From positions 124,001 to 188,000 of the forward strand of contig NZ_BNCD01000003.1 of the NCBI RefSeq assembly GCF_014656295.1: 64,000 nucleotides of DNA, given 5' to 3'. Below the pieces are notes generated by a model. That model had not been told where the DNA came from, ran no database searches, and worked only from the letters and a program-made list of their open reading frames with translations. The translations under genes were made by a program, and so were the position numbers. Shown piece after piece: positions 1 to 7,464 of the stretch; position 1 is the stretch's first letter, and every line of letters begins with the position of its first letter. This DNA is from Streptomyces sulfonofaciens (GTDB lineage Bacteria; Actinomycetota; Actinomycetes; Streptomycetales; Streptomycetaceae).

Positions 1-327
1 GTAGGGGCACAGGGGGGTGGTGGGGGGGATGTCGAAGGCGGCGAGGAGCCGTTCGCGGGGCGTGAGGTCGGTGCGGTCGAACACGCCGGGCAGAACGGAG
101 GGGTCGAACCGGCGCAGGTACTCGGCGACGAGTTCGTCCTTGCTGGGGAAGTGCTGGTAGGCCGTGCGCTTGGACACCTCGGCCGCCGCGCAGAGCTGGT
201 CCATGCCGGTGCGGTTGATGCCCTGCTCGCGGAACAGCCGCTGGGACGCGCTGAGGATGCGCTCGCGGGCGCCCCGGCCGCGGCGGCGGCCCGTGGGGCC
301 CTTCTCCAACTCCGTCATGGGGTCCAT
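1..327 (-). CDS. TetR-family transcriptional regulator (C-terminus beyond window)
   Basis: Reading the minus strand from ATG at 327 gives about 109 residues before the window edge. A short basic leader is followed by a TetR-type helix-turn-helix at about residues 20-68, including GMDQLCAAAEVSKRTAYQHF and then SKDELVAEYL. The ligand-binding domain is mostly missing. The gene is divergent from the SDR/F420 operon starting at 464, and the 137 bp between them carry repeated GGTGTAC elements, so the usual TetR arrangement applies: it probably represses itself and the operon until a ligand binds. The ligand is not predictable. Confident about the family, not about the target. Confidence 0.88.
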   Translation of the reverse strand, partial: MDPMTELEKGPTGRRRGRGARERILSASQRLFREQGINRTGMDQLCAAAEVSKRTAYQHFPSKDELVAEYLRRFDPSVLPGVFDRTDLTPRERLLAAFDIPPTTPLCPY

Positions 328-350
328 GGTACCGCAGCCGGATAACGACC

Positions 351-419
351 GGTGTACATAGTTTGCATCCCGGCCGCCCGCCACATACGGTAAGCACACC
401 AGGCGGTGTACTTAACACC
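351..419. promoter_or_regulatory. Divergent promoter region with candidate TetR operator
   Basis: GGTGTAC occurs at 351-357 and again at 405-411. The second copy is part of an inverted repeat, GGTGT-actta-ACACC (405-419). Lying between a TetR gene and the operon it faces, these are the best candidates for the repressor binding site. The promoters themselves are not clear. Confidence 0.5.
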
Positions 420-463
420 GTCATCCCAGGTGCACACGGCACCACCGACCCAAGGGAGCAACC

Positions 464-1198
464 ATGGGGAAGCTTGACGGCAAGGTCGCGGTCATCACCG
501 GCGGCACCACCGGCATGGCACTGGCCGGCGCGAAGCTGTTCGTCGACGAGGGAGCACACGTCTTCATCACCGGCCGCCGCCAGGACGCCCTGGACGAGGC
601 CGTGAAGCAGATCGGCCGCAACGTCACCGGCGTCCAGGGCGACGCCGCCGACCTGGACGACCTGGACCGCCTGTACGACACCGTCAAGCGGGAGAAGGGC
701 AGCCTCGACGTGCTGTGGGCCAGCGCCGGCGGCGGCGAGCCCGCCCCTCTCGGCGAGATCACCGAGGCCCAGTTCGACACCTGGTTCGGGCTCAACGCCC
801 GCGGCACCCTGTTCACCGTCCAGAAGGCCCTCCCGCTCTTCAACGACGGCGGCTCCATCCTCATGACCGGCTCCAACGCCTCCCTCGGCGCCTTCCCCGG
901 CTGGAGCGTCTACGCCGGCAGCAAGGCCGTCCAGCAGGCCTGGGCCCGGATCTGGCTCAACGAGCTCAAGGACCGCCGCATCCGCGTCAACGTCCTGACC
1001 CCCGGCCAGGTCGCCACCGCCAAGCAGGAAGAACTCTTCGACGAGGCCACCAAGCGCCAGTTCGAGTCCCTCATCCCCCGCGGCCAGATGGGACGCCCCG
1101 ACGAGATCGCCACCGCCGCCCTCTTCCTCGCCTCCGACGACTCCAGCTACGTCAACGGCATGGAACTCGTCGCCGACGGCGGCACCACCGCCATCTGA
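464..1198 (+). CDS. SDR-family NAD(P)-dependent oxidoreductase
   Basis: A 244-residue classical short-chain dehydrogenase. The nucleotide-binding motif is TGGTTGM (12-18), where the usual last Gly of TGxxxGxG is replaced by Ala19. The catalytic set is Ser137, Tyr150 and Lys154 (YAGSK), and the C-terminal region ends with the usual VADGG. Start: ATG preceded by AAGGGAG with good spacing. It is the first gene of a three-gene operon with an F420/NADP-type oxidoreductase and an LLM-class enzyme, facing a TetR regulator, so it is probably inducible. The substrate is unknown. The family call is secure; the replaced Gly is a modest departure seen in some SDRs. Confidence 0.9.
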   Translation: MGKLDGKVAVITGGTTGMALAGAKLFVDEGAHVFITGRRQDALDEAVKQIGRNVTGVQGDAADLDDLDRLYDTVKREKGSLDVLWASAGGGEPAPLGEITEAQFDTWFGLNARGTLFTVQKALPLFNDGGSILMTGSNASLGAFPGWSVYAGSKAVQQAWARIWLNELKDRRIRVNVLTPGQVATAKQEELFDEATKRQFESLIPRGQMGRPDEIATAALFLASDDSSYVNGMELVADGGTTAI

Positions 1199-1231
1199 AC
1201 CGGACAACACACAACCAGGACAGGACATCTC

Positions 1232-1861
1232 ATGAGCAACATCAGCATCATCGGCACCGGGAACATGGCCCGCACCATCGGCGCGCGGGCGATAGCGGGC
1301 GGCAACACCGTCGAGGTCATGGGCCGCAATCAGCCCAAGGCCGCCGACCTGGCCAAGGCTCTCGGCGGCGGCGCCACGACGGGAGAATGGGGCACCGCCC
1401 CGGCCGGGGACATCGTCATCGTGGCCCTGTTGCACGACGGTGTCGTGCCGGCCGTCGCCCAGTACGGAGACGCTCTCGCGGGCAAGGTCATCGTCGACAT
1501 CAGCAACCCCTTCAATTCCACGTTCGACGGACTGGCCCACCGCGAGCAGACCTCGATCGCGCAGGAAGTCGCCAAGGCCGCCCCGGCCGGCGCCAGCGTG
1601 GTGAAGGCGTTCAACACCATCTTCCGCCATGTCCTGGAGAAGGGTCGGCCCGACGTCTTCCTCGCCGGCGACAATGCGCAGGCCAAGGCACGTGTGGAGG
1701 CGTTCGTCGAGAGCCTCGGGCTGCGCCCGCTGGATGTCGGCGGCCTGAGGATGGCGCACTGGCTGGAAGGCGCGGGCGTGGTCACGGTGGGCCTCGCCAA
1801 CCACGGGGTGGGGAACCTGGACTTCGCCCTCGGCATCACCGAGCTTCCCGTCTCCGAGTAA
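1232..1861 (+). CDS. NADPH-dependent F420 reductase-like (NAD(P)-binding) protein
   Basis: 209 residues with an N-terminal Rossmann motif ISIIGTGNMA (residues 4-13), then VMGRN and VDISNPFN, the layout of the F420:NADP oxidoreductase/pyrroline-carboxylate reductase-like family (F420_oxidored domain). In that family the protein moves hydride between NADPH and coenzyme F420. It lies 33 bp after the SDR gene and 30 bp before an LLM-class gene, so an F420 recycling role for the LLM enzyme is reasonable but inferred. A Ser/Asn-rich dinucleotide-binding domain alone does not prove F420 use. Start: ATG at 1232 after an AGGACAGGACATCTC stretch. Confidence 0.78.
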   Translation: MSNISIIGTGNMARTIGARAIAGGNTVEVMGRNQPKAADLAKALGGGATTGEWGTAPAGDIVIVALLHDGVVPAVAQYGDALAGKVIVDISNPFNSTFDGLAHREQTSIAQEVAKAAPAGASVVKAFNTIFRHVLEKGRPDVFLAGDNAQAKARVEAFVESLGLRPLDVGGLRMAHWLEGAGVVTVGLANHGVGNLDFALGITELPVSE

Positions 1862-1891
1862 ACGGTTGACGGATCACCTAGAGGACTCGTC

Positions 1892-2782
1892 ATGAAGCTT
1901 GGTTTCACACTTCCCATCATCGGGCCCGCCATCAGCAGCGCCGCTGGCCTGAGCGCCTTTTGCCGCGGAATCGAGGACCTCGGCTACGACACGCTGTGGG
2001 TCGGCGATCGCCTGGTTCAGCCGGTCGATATGCACAGCATCTATCCGGGCAGGGAGCAGCCGTACCCGCCGCAGATGAAGCGCTATCTCGACCCGGTGCT
2101 GCTGTGGACCGTCGCCGCGACGGCGACCAGCCGGGTGCGGCTGAATGCCAGCACGCTCAGCACCTTCTACTGGGAGCCGCCGCACCTGGCCCGGATGCTG
2201 ACCACGCTCGACGTGCTCAGCGACGGCCGTCTCGAAGTCGGCGTGGGACTCGGGTGGATGAAGGACGAGCACGACATCTCCCGCAGCGCGGACTGGCGCC
2301 GGCGCGGGCGGATGCTCGATGACCTGCTGGCGTTCCTGCACGAGTGGTGGACGACCAACCCGGTCTCCTGGGACAGCGAGTTCTTCTCGCTGCCGCCGGT
2401 CCACGCCGACCTGCGCCCGGTGCAAGCGGGCGGGCCGCCCATCTGGATCGGCGGCGCCAGCGAGGCCGCGATGCGCCGGGTCGGCCGCAGGGCCACCGGC
2501 TGGCTCGGGGTCGATTTCCTCCCGGACGAGGTCGCCGACCACTTGTGGTCGCTCGCGCGCCAGGCGGCGCAGGAGGCCGGCCGCGATCCCGACGCGCTGA
2601 AGAAGGCCATACGTATCAACCTCGAACCGGGCACGACCGTTGATTCGCTGGCCGACAAGCTCAAGCGCTTCGCCGAATCCGGTGCGGACGAGGCGTTCGT
2701 GGACGCCTTCGCACCGTTCCCCGGCCTTGACCAGATGCTTGACTTCGCCGGCCAGGTGATCGCGCGCACCGGTCGGTTGTGA
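1892..2782 (+). CDS. LLM-class flavin/F420-dependent oxidoreductase
   Basis: 296 residues with luciferase-like TIM-barrel features: the N-terminal strand MKLGFTLP, GYDTLWVGDRL (about 31-41), NASTLSTFYWEPPHLARML in the middle, VGVGLGWMKDEH (about 115) and PPIWIGGASEAAMRRVGR (about 182). It resembles the actinobacterial F420-dependent LLM subgroup. Start: ATG at 1892 after AGAGGA. The upstream F420/NADP oxidoreductase-like gene supports an F420 cofactor, but FMN cannot be excluded. Substrate unknown. It is the last gene of the TetR-controlled operon; no obvious terminator follows for about 280 bp. Confidence 0.85.
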   Translation: MKLGFTLPIIGPAISSAAGLSAFCRGIEDLGYDTLWVGDRLVQPVDMHSIYPGREQPYPPQMKRYLDPVLLWTVAATATSRVRLNASTLSTFYWEPPHLARMLTTLDVLSDGRLEVGVGLGWMKDEHDISRSADWRRRGRMLDDLLAFLHEWWTTNPVSWDSEFFSLPPVHADLRPVQAGGPPIWIGGASEAAMRRVGRRATGWLGVDFLPDEVADHLWSLARQAAQEAGRDPDALKKAIRINLEPGTTVDSLADKLKRFAESGADEAFVDAFAPFPGLDQMLDFAGQVIARTGRL

Positions 2783-3217
2783 CCACCCAGGAACCGGACG
2801 ACCAGGGACGTCCTCGCCTGCTCGTCCGCCGACAACGCGGTGCCGAACAGCCCGCTCGGCGATGAGCCGCTCCTCAGCCGTGAGTCCGTCGTGGAAGCCG
2901 GACGGACTGTCCACGGACTGGCGGACCTCACCTACAAGGAAGGAGATGCTCAGCAGCGAGATCGCGGCAGGCGATGACCGGTCCCGACCGACCGTCCGAG
3001 TTCTTCGGTCGCAGGGGTTCGAGGCCGTGACCGGGGCGTGTACCGGCGGTTCTGGATATCGGTGAGGGCCTCTCCCCGGCCTCGGAGGGGCCTCACCCGG
3101 TCATTCGGTCAGATCCGTCCCGGCTCCGTCCGTCGGGTTCGAGGCGGCGGGGGATGCCGGTCAGAGGTCGGTCGGCGGCGGGCCTCTCATCGGACCGTTG
3201 CTCGTTAGGCTGATCAC
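2783..3217. other. Intergenic region, no supported gene
   Basis: Short ORFs are present but none has convincing coding character. One (ATG 2946) has AAGGAAGGAG directly abutting its ATG, too close to act as an SD, and its 39-codon product matches nothing I know. The region holds a terminator-like hairpin (3061-3098) and the leaderless promoter of the next gene. Confidence 0.5.
3061..3098 (+). terminator. Terminator-like hairpin
   Basis: GGTGAGGGCC... and ...GGGGCCTCACC form an imperfect GC-rich stem around a short loop, with no U-tract, as is usual in Streptomyces. It lies 280 bp after the LLM gene. Confidence 0.5.
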
Positions 3218-3574
3218 ATGGCCCTCACACTCTCCCTGAACTATCCCGCCGCGATAGCCGTGGGACACAAGATCGAGGTCACCGAGTTCGCCGACACACG
3301 GCCGGAGAAGAAGAGGCACAAGCGCCTGACCTGGGCCGACGCTTGCTTGTACCCGGTCGTTCGCGACCTGGACACCGGCATCCGCTACATGAGCCACGTG
3401 CACGCCAGCCGGGGGGAGAACGGCGGGCTCATCATCGACCCGTATCCGCTGGCGCCCCGCAGCGACCTGCCGGTGAGCCGCGTCTACCACGCAGTGGTGA
3501 AGGCGTGCACGCTCGTGCTGGTGGACGCCTTCGACAACCAGTACACGACCCTGCTCGTGGAACCGGTGGAGTGA
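3218..3574 (+). CDS. Small conserved-type protein of unknown function (118 aa)
   Basis: I do not recognise a family. The 118-residue product is soluble, starts MALTLSLNYPAAIAVGHKIEV, has a basic patch PEKKRHKR (about 31-38) and ends with LLVEPVE; no signal peptide or membrane segment. Coding character is clear from third-position GC. No Shine-Dalgarno is visible; instead TAGGCT (3206-3211) lies 6 nt before the ATG, which suggests a leaderless transcript. It stands alone between the F420 operon and the cold-shock gene. Confidence 0.72.
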   Translation: MALTLSLNYPAAIAVGHKIEVTEFADTRPEKKRHKRLTWADACLYPVVRDLDTGIRYMSHVHASRGENGGLIIDPYPLAPRSDLPVSRVYHAVVKACTLVLVDAFDNQYTTLLVEPVE

Positions 3575-4106
3575 TTCCCGGCAGCGTGGTCCTCGTTGAG
3601 CGCCCCCCGGGGCCGGGAGCACGGCGCACCCGCTCCCCCGGACGGCCGGTTGCGCCCGCGGCGTCGCCGGCCGCCCCGTGCGGCCTCCGCCGTGCTCACG
3701 CCCTCGCGGCAGGCGGCACCCGCGAGCCCGAGATGGACGAGCGGCACGGCCGGGCGTGCCGCCCGGGCCCAAGTCTCGTGGTGGGGCGCAGGAAAGCTGT
3801 CGCGGCGGGAGTAGGTATGCGGCCCTGCCCGGATGGGCGCTCCCCTCGCCAGTGAGCGTGCAAGCGGTGGACCGGGGAGCCAGCCCGCGGAGAACCACCC
3901 CGCCGTGCCGCGTACCCGGCCGCGGCGGCGGGGCCCGTCCCCCCCGCCGGCGCCGGGCGGCCGACCGCCCGGCGCCGGTCCGGCATTCCTCCTCCGCCGG
4001 TGACGCATATCTGATGCCGCGAGAGGAGAAAAAGCGACCCGCTCGGCAGAGTGCCGGGACACCCGCAAAACCGGGAAGTGGGTGCCGCGCGCGATCACCC
4101 GCCCTG
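3575..4106. other. Long GC-rich intergenic region before the cold-shock gene
   Basis: About 530 bp without a credible gene. All long frames here are low-complexity Arg/Pro/Ala translations typical of non-coding high-GC DNA. I see no tRNA or repeat array. Confidence 0.5.
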
Positions 4107-4122
4107 TGCTACCGTTAATGTC
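4107..4122 (+). promoter_or_regulatory. Candidate extended -10 promoter of the cold-shock gene
   Basis: TGCTACCGT (4107-4115) fits an extended -10 (TGn-TANNNT). It would start transcription near 4122 and leave a leader of about 190 nt before the ATG at 4311. Long leaders are usual for cold-shock genes. Confidence 0.45.
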
Positions 4123-4150
4123 AGTTGCAGTTGTGGTTCCCAGGAGCTTC

Positions 4151-4200
4151 AAGTGCTCTCACTGGTCCATCCGTACCGGTGGGGGTGCTTTTGTTTTTTC
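4151..4200 (+). terminator. Attenuator-like intrinsic terminator in the cspA leader
   Basis: Bases 4151-4166 pair along all 16 positions (with several G-U pairs) with 4175-4190 around an 8-nt loop, and TTGTTTTTTC follows directly. A real U-tract is rare in Streptomyces. It lies about 30 nt after the predicted transcription start and 110 nt before the coding region, so it could stop transcription early unless refolded. Confidence 0.6.
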
Positions 4201-4310
4201 GGGTCAGTGCTTTCCGGTTTTTCCGGTGCTCTCCGGACGGGGCAATCATCACGGCGACGCTGAGCTCGCACAGTGCGCGCCCAGGACACCACCCCCGTTA
4301 GGAGACTGAC

Positions 4311-4514
4311 ATGGCTACCGGTACCGTGAAGTGGTTCAACGCGGAAAAGGGCTTCGGCTTCATCGAGCAGGACGGCGGCGGCGCCGACGTGTTCGCCCAC
4401 TACTCGAACATCGCCACCCAGGGCTTCCGCGAGCTGCGTGAGGGCCAGAAGGTGACCTTCGACGTCACCCAGGGCCAGAAGGGCCCGCAGGCGGAGAACA
4501 TCATCCCCGCCTGA
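4311..4514 (+). CDS. cspA: Cold-shock protein, CspA family
   Basis: 67 residues, the standard length. RNP1 KGFGFIEQ (16-23) and RNP2 VFAHYS (30-35) are intact after the usual GTVKWFN opening. The family is a single OB-fold that binds single-stranded RNA/DNA and melts RNA structure; actinobacterial genomes carry several copies, some constitutive. Start: ATG after TAGGAGACTGAC. It has a long leader with an attenuator-like hairpin and is followed by a strong terminator at 4533-4569, so it is probably transcribed alone. The next gene is a DEAD-box helicase, a functionally matching partner. Confidence 0.97.
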   Translation: MATGTVKWFNAEKGFGFIEQDGGGADVFAHYSNIATQGFRELREGQKVTFDVTQGQKGPQAENIIPA

Positions 4515-4532
4515 CGCTGGCGCGTACGACGT

Positions 4533-4569
4533 AGCTGGGGCCCGCACCTGAAGGGTGCGGGCCCCAGCT
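4533..4569 (+). terminator. Rho-independent-type terminator after cspA
   Basis: Perfect 16-bp stem (4533-4548 with 4554-4569), 5-nt loop, followed by GTTTGCTTCC. Confidence 0.85.
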
Positions 4570-4730
4570 CGTTTGCTTCCTCCGGTTCCCTGTGTGTCGG
4601 TTCCTTCTGACACAACGGCAGGACGCATTCTGTTTGAATTTTGTTTTCCCGGCTCGTACCTGCAATTCTCCATGCGGCACACCGCTGCCCGGGAATTCCT
4701 CGTCACGTGCCGCATCGAGGAAGGTTCTGC

Positions 4731-6242
4731 ATGAACCGCACAGGTCGCGCGAAAGACCGCCACTCCCGCGGCGGCGGCTCCGCCGGGTCCGCACACGGCG
4801 GCGGCTTCCGCTCACGCTCCCCCCGCCGCTCGGCCGCGGGCCGTTCCGAGGGCCCCGGCCGTTCCGGTGGACACGGGCGCCGCCCCGCACGCCCGGCCGA
4901 ATTCGCACTGCCGGTCACTTCCACCCCCGCGCTGCCCGCGGTGGCGGCGTTCGACGAGCTGGACATACCAGCGTCCCTGCTGGCGGCCCTCGGCGCAGAA
5001 GGCGTGGCCGTACCGTTCCCGATCCAGGCGGCAACCCTCCCGAACGCGCTGGCCGGGCGGGACGTACTGGGCCGCGGACGCACCGGCTCCGGCAAGACGC
5101 TGGCCTTCGGGCTCGCGCTGCTGGCCCGCCTGGCCGGCCGCCGCGCCGAGCCCCGCCAGCCGCTCGCACTGATCCTGGTGCCCACCCGGGAGCTGGCCCA
5201 GCAGGTCACCGACGCGCTCGCCCCGTACGCCCGGCCGCTGAGGCTGCGGACGGCCACCGTGGTCGGCGGTCTGTCGATCAGCCGTCAGGCCGGGGCCCTG
5301 CGCAGCGGGGCGGAGGTCGTCGTCGCCACCCCGGGACGGCTGAAGGACCTCATCACACGCGGCGACTGCCGCCTCGACCAGGTCGACATCACCGTGCTCG
5401 ACGAGGCCGACCAGATGGCCGACATGGGCTTCATGCCGCAGGTCACCGCGCTCCTCGACCAGGTGCGCCCCGGCGGTCAGCGCATGCTGTTCTCCGCCAC
5501 CCTGGACCGCAACGTCGACCTCCTGGTACGCCGCTACCTGACCGACCCGGTGGTCCACTCCGTCGATCCCCCGGCAGGGGCGGTCACCACGATGGAGCAC
5601 CATGTGCTGTACGTCCAGGAGACCGACAAGCAGGCCGTCACCATCGAGATCGGTGCCCGCGACGCCAGCGTGATCATGTTCCTGGACACCAAGCGCTCCG
5701 TGGACCGCCTGACCAAGGCCCTGCTGCACAACGGCGTCCGCGCCGCCGGACTGCACGGGGGCAAGTCGCAGTCCCAGCGGACCCGGACCCTGGAGCAGTT
5801 CAGGACCGGGCACGTCACCGTGCTGGTGGCCACGAACGTCGCCGCCCGCGGCATCCACGTCGACCACCTCGACCTGGTGGTCAACGTCGACCCGCCGAGC
5901 GACCACAAGGACTACCTGCACCGAGGCGGACGCACCGCCCGCGCCGGTGCGTCCGGCAGCGTCGTCACCCTGGTGATGCCCCACCAGCGCCGCGACATGA
6001 CCCGGCTGATGTCCGACGCGGGCATCACCCCGGGGACCGCGCAGGTGAGCTCCGGTGCGGCCGAGCTGAGCCGCATCACCGGTGCGCAGGCCCCGTCGGG
6101 CGTTCCCGTCACCATCACCGCACCGGTCGTCGAGCGTGCCAAGCCCCGGACGCCTTCGCAGCGCAGCCGTCGCGGCCGCACCGCACAGACCCGCCGGTCC
6201 ACCGGCTCGACCCGGACGCCACGCGGTACGGACGGACGGTAG
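4731..6242 (+). CDS. DEAD-box ATP-dependent RNA helicase
   Basis: 503 residues from ATG 4731, chosen over an upstream in-frame ATG because GAGGAAGG sits just before it. An Arg/Gly/Ser-rich basic tail (1-55) precedes the helicase core: motif I GRTGSGKT (116-123), Ia PTREL (151-155), TPGR (about 200), DEAD (224-227), SAT (255-257), and the C-terminal RecA domain with [10 protein letters not shown] and [11 protein letters not shown] basic tail of about 60 residues follows. The family unwinds short RNA duplexes; the placement after a cold-shock gene suggests RNA remodelling at low temperature (inference). A terminator lies between the two genes, so they are probably independent units. Confidence 0.93.
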   Translation: MNRTGRAKDRHSRGGGSAGSAHGGGFRSRSPRRSAAGRSEGPGRSGGHGRRPARPAEFALPVTSTPALPAVAAFDELDIPASLLAALGAEGVAVPFPIQAATLPNALAGRDVLGRGRTGSGKTLAFGLALLARLAGRRAEPRQPLALILVPTRELAQQVTDALAPYARPLRLRTATVVGGLSISRQAGALRSGAEVVVATPGRLKDLITRGDCRLDQVDITVLDEADQMADMGFMPQVTALLDQVRPGGQRMLFSATLDRNVDLLVRRYLTDPVVHSVDPPAGAVTTMEHHVLYVQETDKQAVTIEIGARDASVIMFLDTKRSVDRLTKALLHNGVRAAGLHGGKSQSQRTRTLEQFRTGHVTVLVATNVAARGIHVDHLDLVVNVDPPSDHKDYLHRGGRTARAGASGSVVTLVMPHQRRDMTRLMSDAGITPGTAQVSSGAAELSRITGAQAPSGVPVTITAPVVERAKPRTPSQRSRRGRTAQTRRSTGSTRTPRGTDGR

Positions 6243-6250
6243 CCCGCCCC

Positions 6251-6300
6251 GGGCACGGCCCGCCGGATGCCGTGTACCCGGCGACGACGGGCCGGTGCCC
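6251..6300 (+). terminator. Possible terminator after the helicase gene
   Basis: GGGCACGGCCCG (6251-6262) can pair with 6288-6300 with one bulged base around a 25-nt loop. Weak. Confidence 0.35.
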
Positions 6301-6349
6301 CGTGGAAACGGGTTGCGGCGCCGGGGGCGGCCCGGCTTCACTCGGGTCC

Positions 6350-7246
6350 ATGACCGCTCCGGGGACGGAACCAGCGGACCGCACCGATTCGTACTTCGTC
6401 TGCGGCACCCCGCGCACCGGCAGCTCGCTGCTGCTCGGACTGCTGGAGTCCACCGGTGTCGCGGGGCACCCGCAGGCGTACTTCCGTGCACCGGACGAAC
6501 CGCTGTGGGCCGAGCGCTGGGGAATCCGGCGCGGCGCCGGGGGCCGCTTCGACTACGCGGAGTTCGTGCGGGCCGCGCCGGCCGCGGGCCGGACCGGGAA
6601 CGGCGTCTTCGGGGCCAAGCTGATGTGGGGCACGCTGGACGAGGTGGTCGCCAAGCTCGGTGCGGTCCACCCCGGCCTTGCCGGCCGGGACACCGCACTG
6701 CTGGAGCGGGCGTTCGGGCGGACGCGGTTCGTGTACCTGCGGCGCGTCGCACAGGCCGTGTCCTGGCTCCGCGCGGAGCAGACCGGCGTCTGGTACCTCG
6801 GCGGCGGCGGCGAGATCGGCGGCGCCGCGGGCAGCGGCCGACCGCCCCGCTTCGACCGGAACCGCATCGACGAACTGGTCCGGGTGATCGGTGAGCACAA
6901 TGCGGCCTGGGAGGCGTGGTTCCACACCTGGGGCGTCCGGCCCCACCCGGTCCGCTACGAGGACCTGGACGCCGACATGGCCGGTGTCACGGCGGGCGTC
7001 CTCGACTTCCTCGGCCTTCCCCTGCCCGACCCGGACGCCGTCGCGCCCCGGCACGACCGTCAGGCCGACGCGCTCAACGCCTCCTGGCTCGACCGCTTGA
7101 GGACAGCATCCCCCGGGCCGTGCCCACCGGACAGCCCCGCGGCGCGCCCCGGGCACCCACCACCGCCTTCCGCACCGGCCCCCTCCGCACCAGCCGCACC
7201 CCTCTCCGCGGCGCAGGACTCACGCCCTTCCACCACGGAGGGGTGA
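6350..7246 (+). CDS. Stf0-type sulfotransferase
   Basis: 298 residues from ATG 6350. The PAPS 5'-phosphosulfate loop is CGTPRTGSSLLLGLL (18-32), followed by STGVAGHPQAYF, and the core continues through RFVYLRRVAQAVSW, VRYEDLDADM and LPDPDAVAPRHDRQAD. This is the Stf0 (trehalose 2-sulfotransferase) family, which sulfates trehalose in mycobacteria; the acceptor here is unknown. The family normally ends soon after the RQAD...W segment, but this ORF continues for about 45 Pro/Ala/Ser residues, as though the original stop was lost to a small indel near 7095, where a TGA lies in the next frame. The start lacks a clear SD. Confidence 0.8.
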   Translation: MTAPGTEPADRTDSYFVCGTPRTGSSLLLGLLESTGVAGHPQAYFRAPDEPLWAERWGIRRGAGGRFDYAEFVRAAPAAGRTGNGVFGAKLMWGTLDEVVAKLGAVHPGLAGRDTALLERAFGRTRFVYLRRVAQAVSWLRAEQTGVWYLGGGGEIGGAAGSGRPPRFDRNRIDELVRVIGEHNAAWEAWFHTWGVRPHPVRYEDLDADMAGVTAGVLDFLGLPLPDPDAVAPRHDRQADALNASWLDRLRTASPGPCPPDSPAARPGHPPPPSAPAPSAPAAPLSAAQDSRPSTTEG

Positions 7247-7412
7247 CGGAACGCCTCGGGGCGGCGCGGGGTCCGTCCTCGACCAGCCGCGGATCCGGCA
7301 TACCCGCTCTTCCGCGCACGCGTTGACGCGCGCAAGTCGAAGCACGACGGAGCACACCGGCACCGGCGGCGTCGTCCGGGCCCATGGGCCCCGGGCGCAC
7401 GCGCGGGCTGCG

Positions 7413-7449
7413 CCGCGGCCCGGGCCGTCGCGGACGGCCGGGGCCGCGG
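7413..7449. terminator. Bidirectional terminator between convergent genes
   Basis: 17-bp GC stem (7413-7429 with 7433-7449) with one mismatch and a GCG loop, placed between the sulfotransferase (+) and the PhoX-like gene (-). Confidence 0.7.
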
Positions 7450-7464
7450 TGCGCGTGCGTGGCG

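Noticed and set aside
3010..3045. GGTTCGAG resembling a tRNA T-arm
   Set aside because: The surrounding stem does not pair and no anticodon or acceptor arms are found.
2862..3065. Small ORF with an AAGGAAGGAG near its start
   Set aside because: The SD-like sequence touches the ATG and the translation has no recognisable coding pattern.
4592..7246. 884-codon plus-strand ORF spanning the helicase
   Set aside because: It is Arg/Pro-rich GC shadow; only its last 298 codons (the sulfotransferase) make sense, and the helicase is in another frame.
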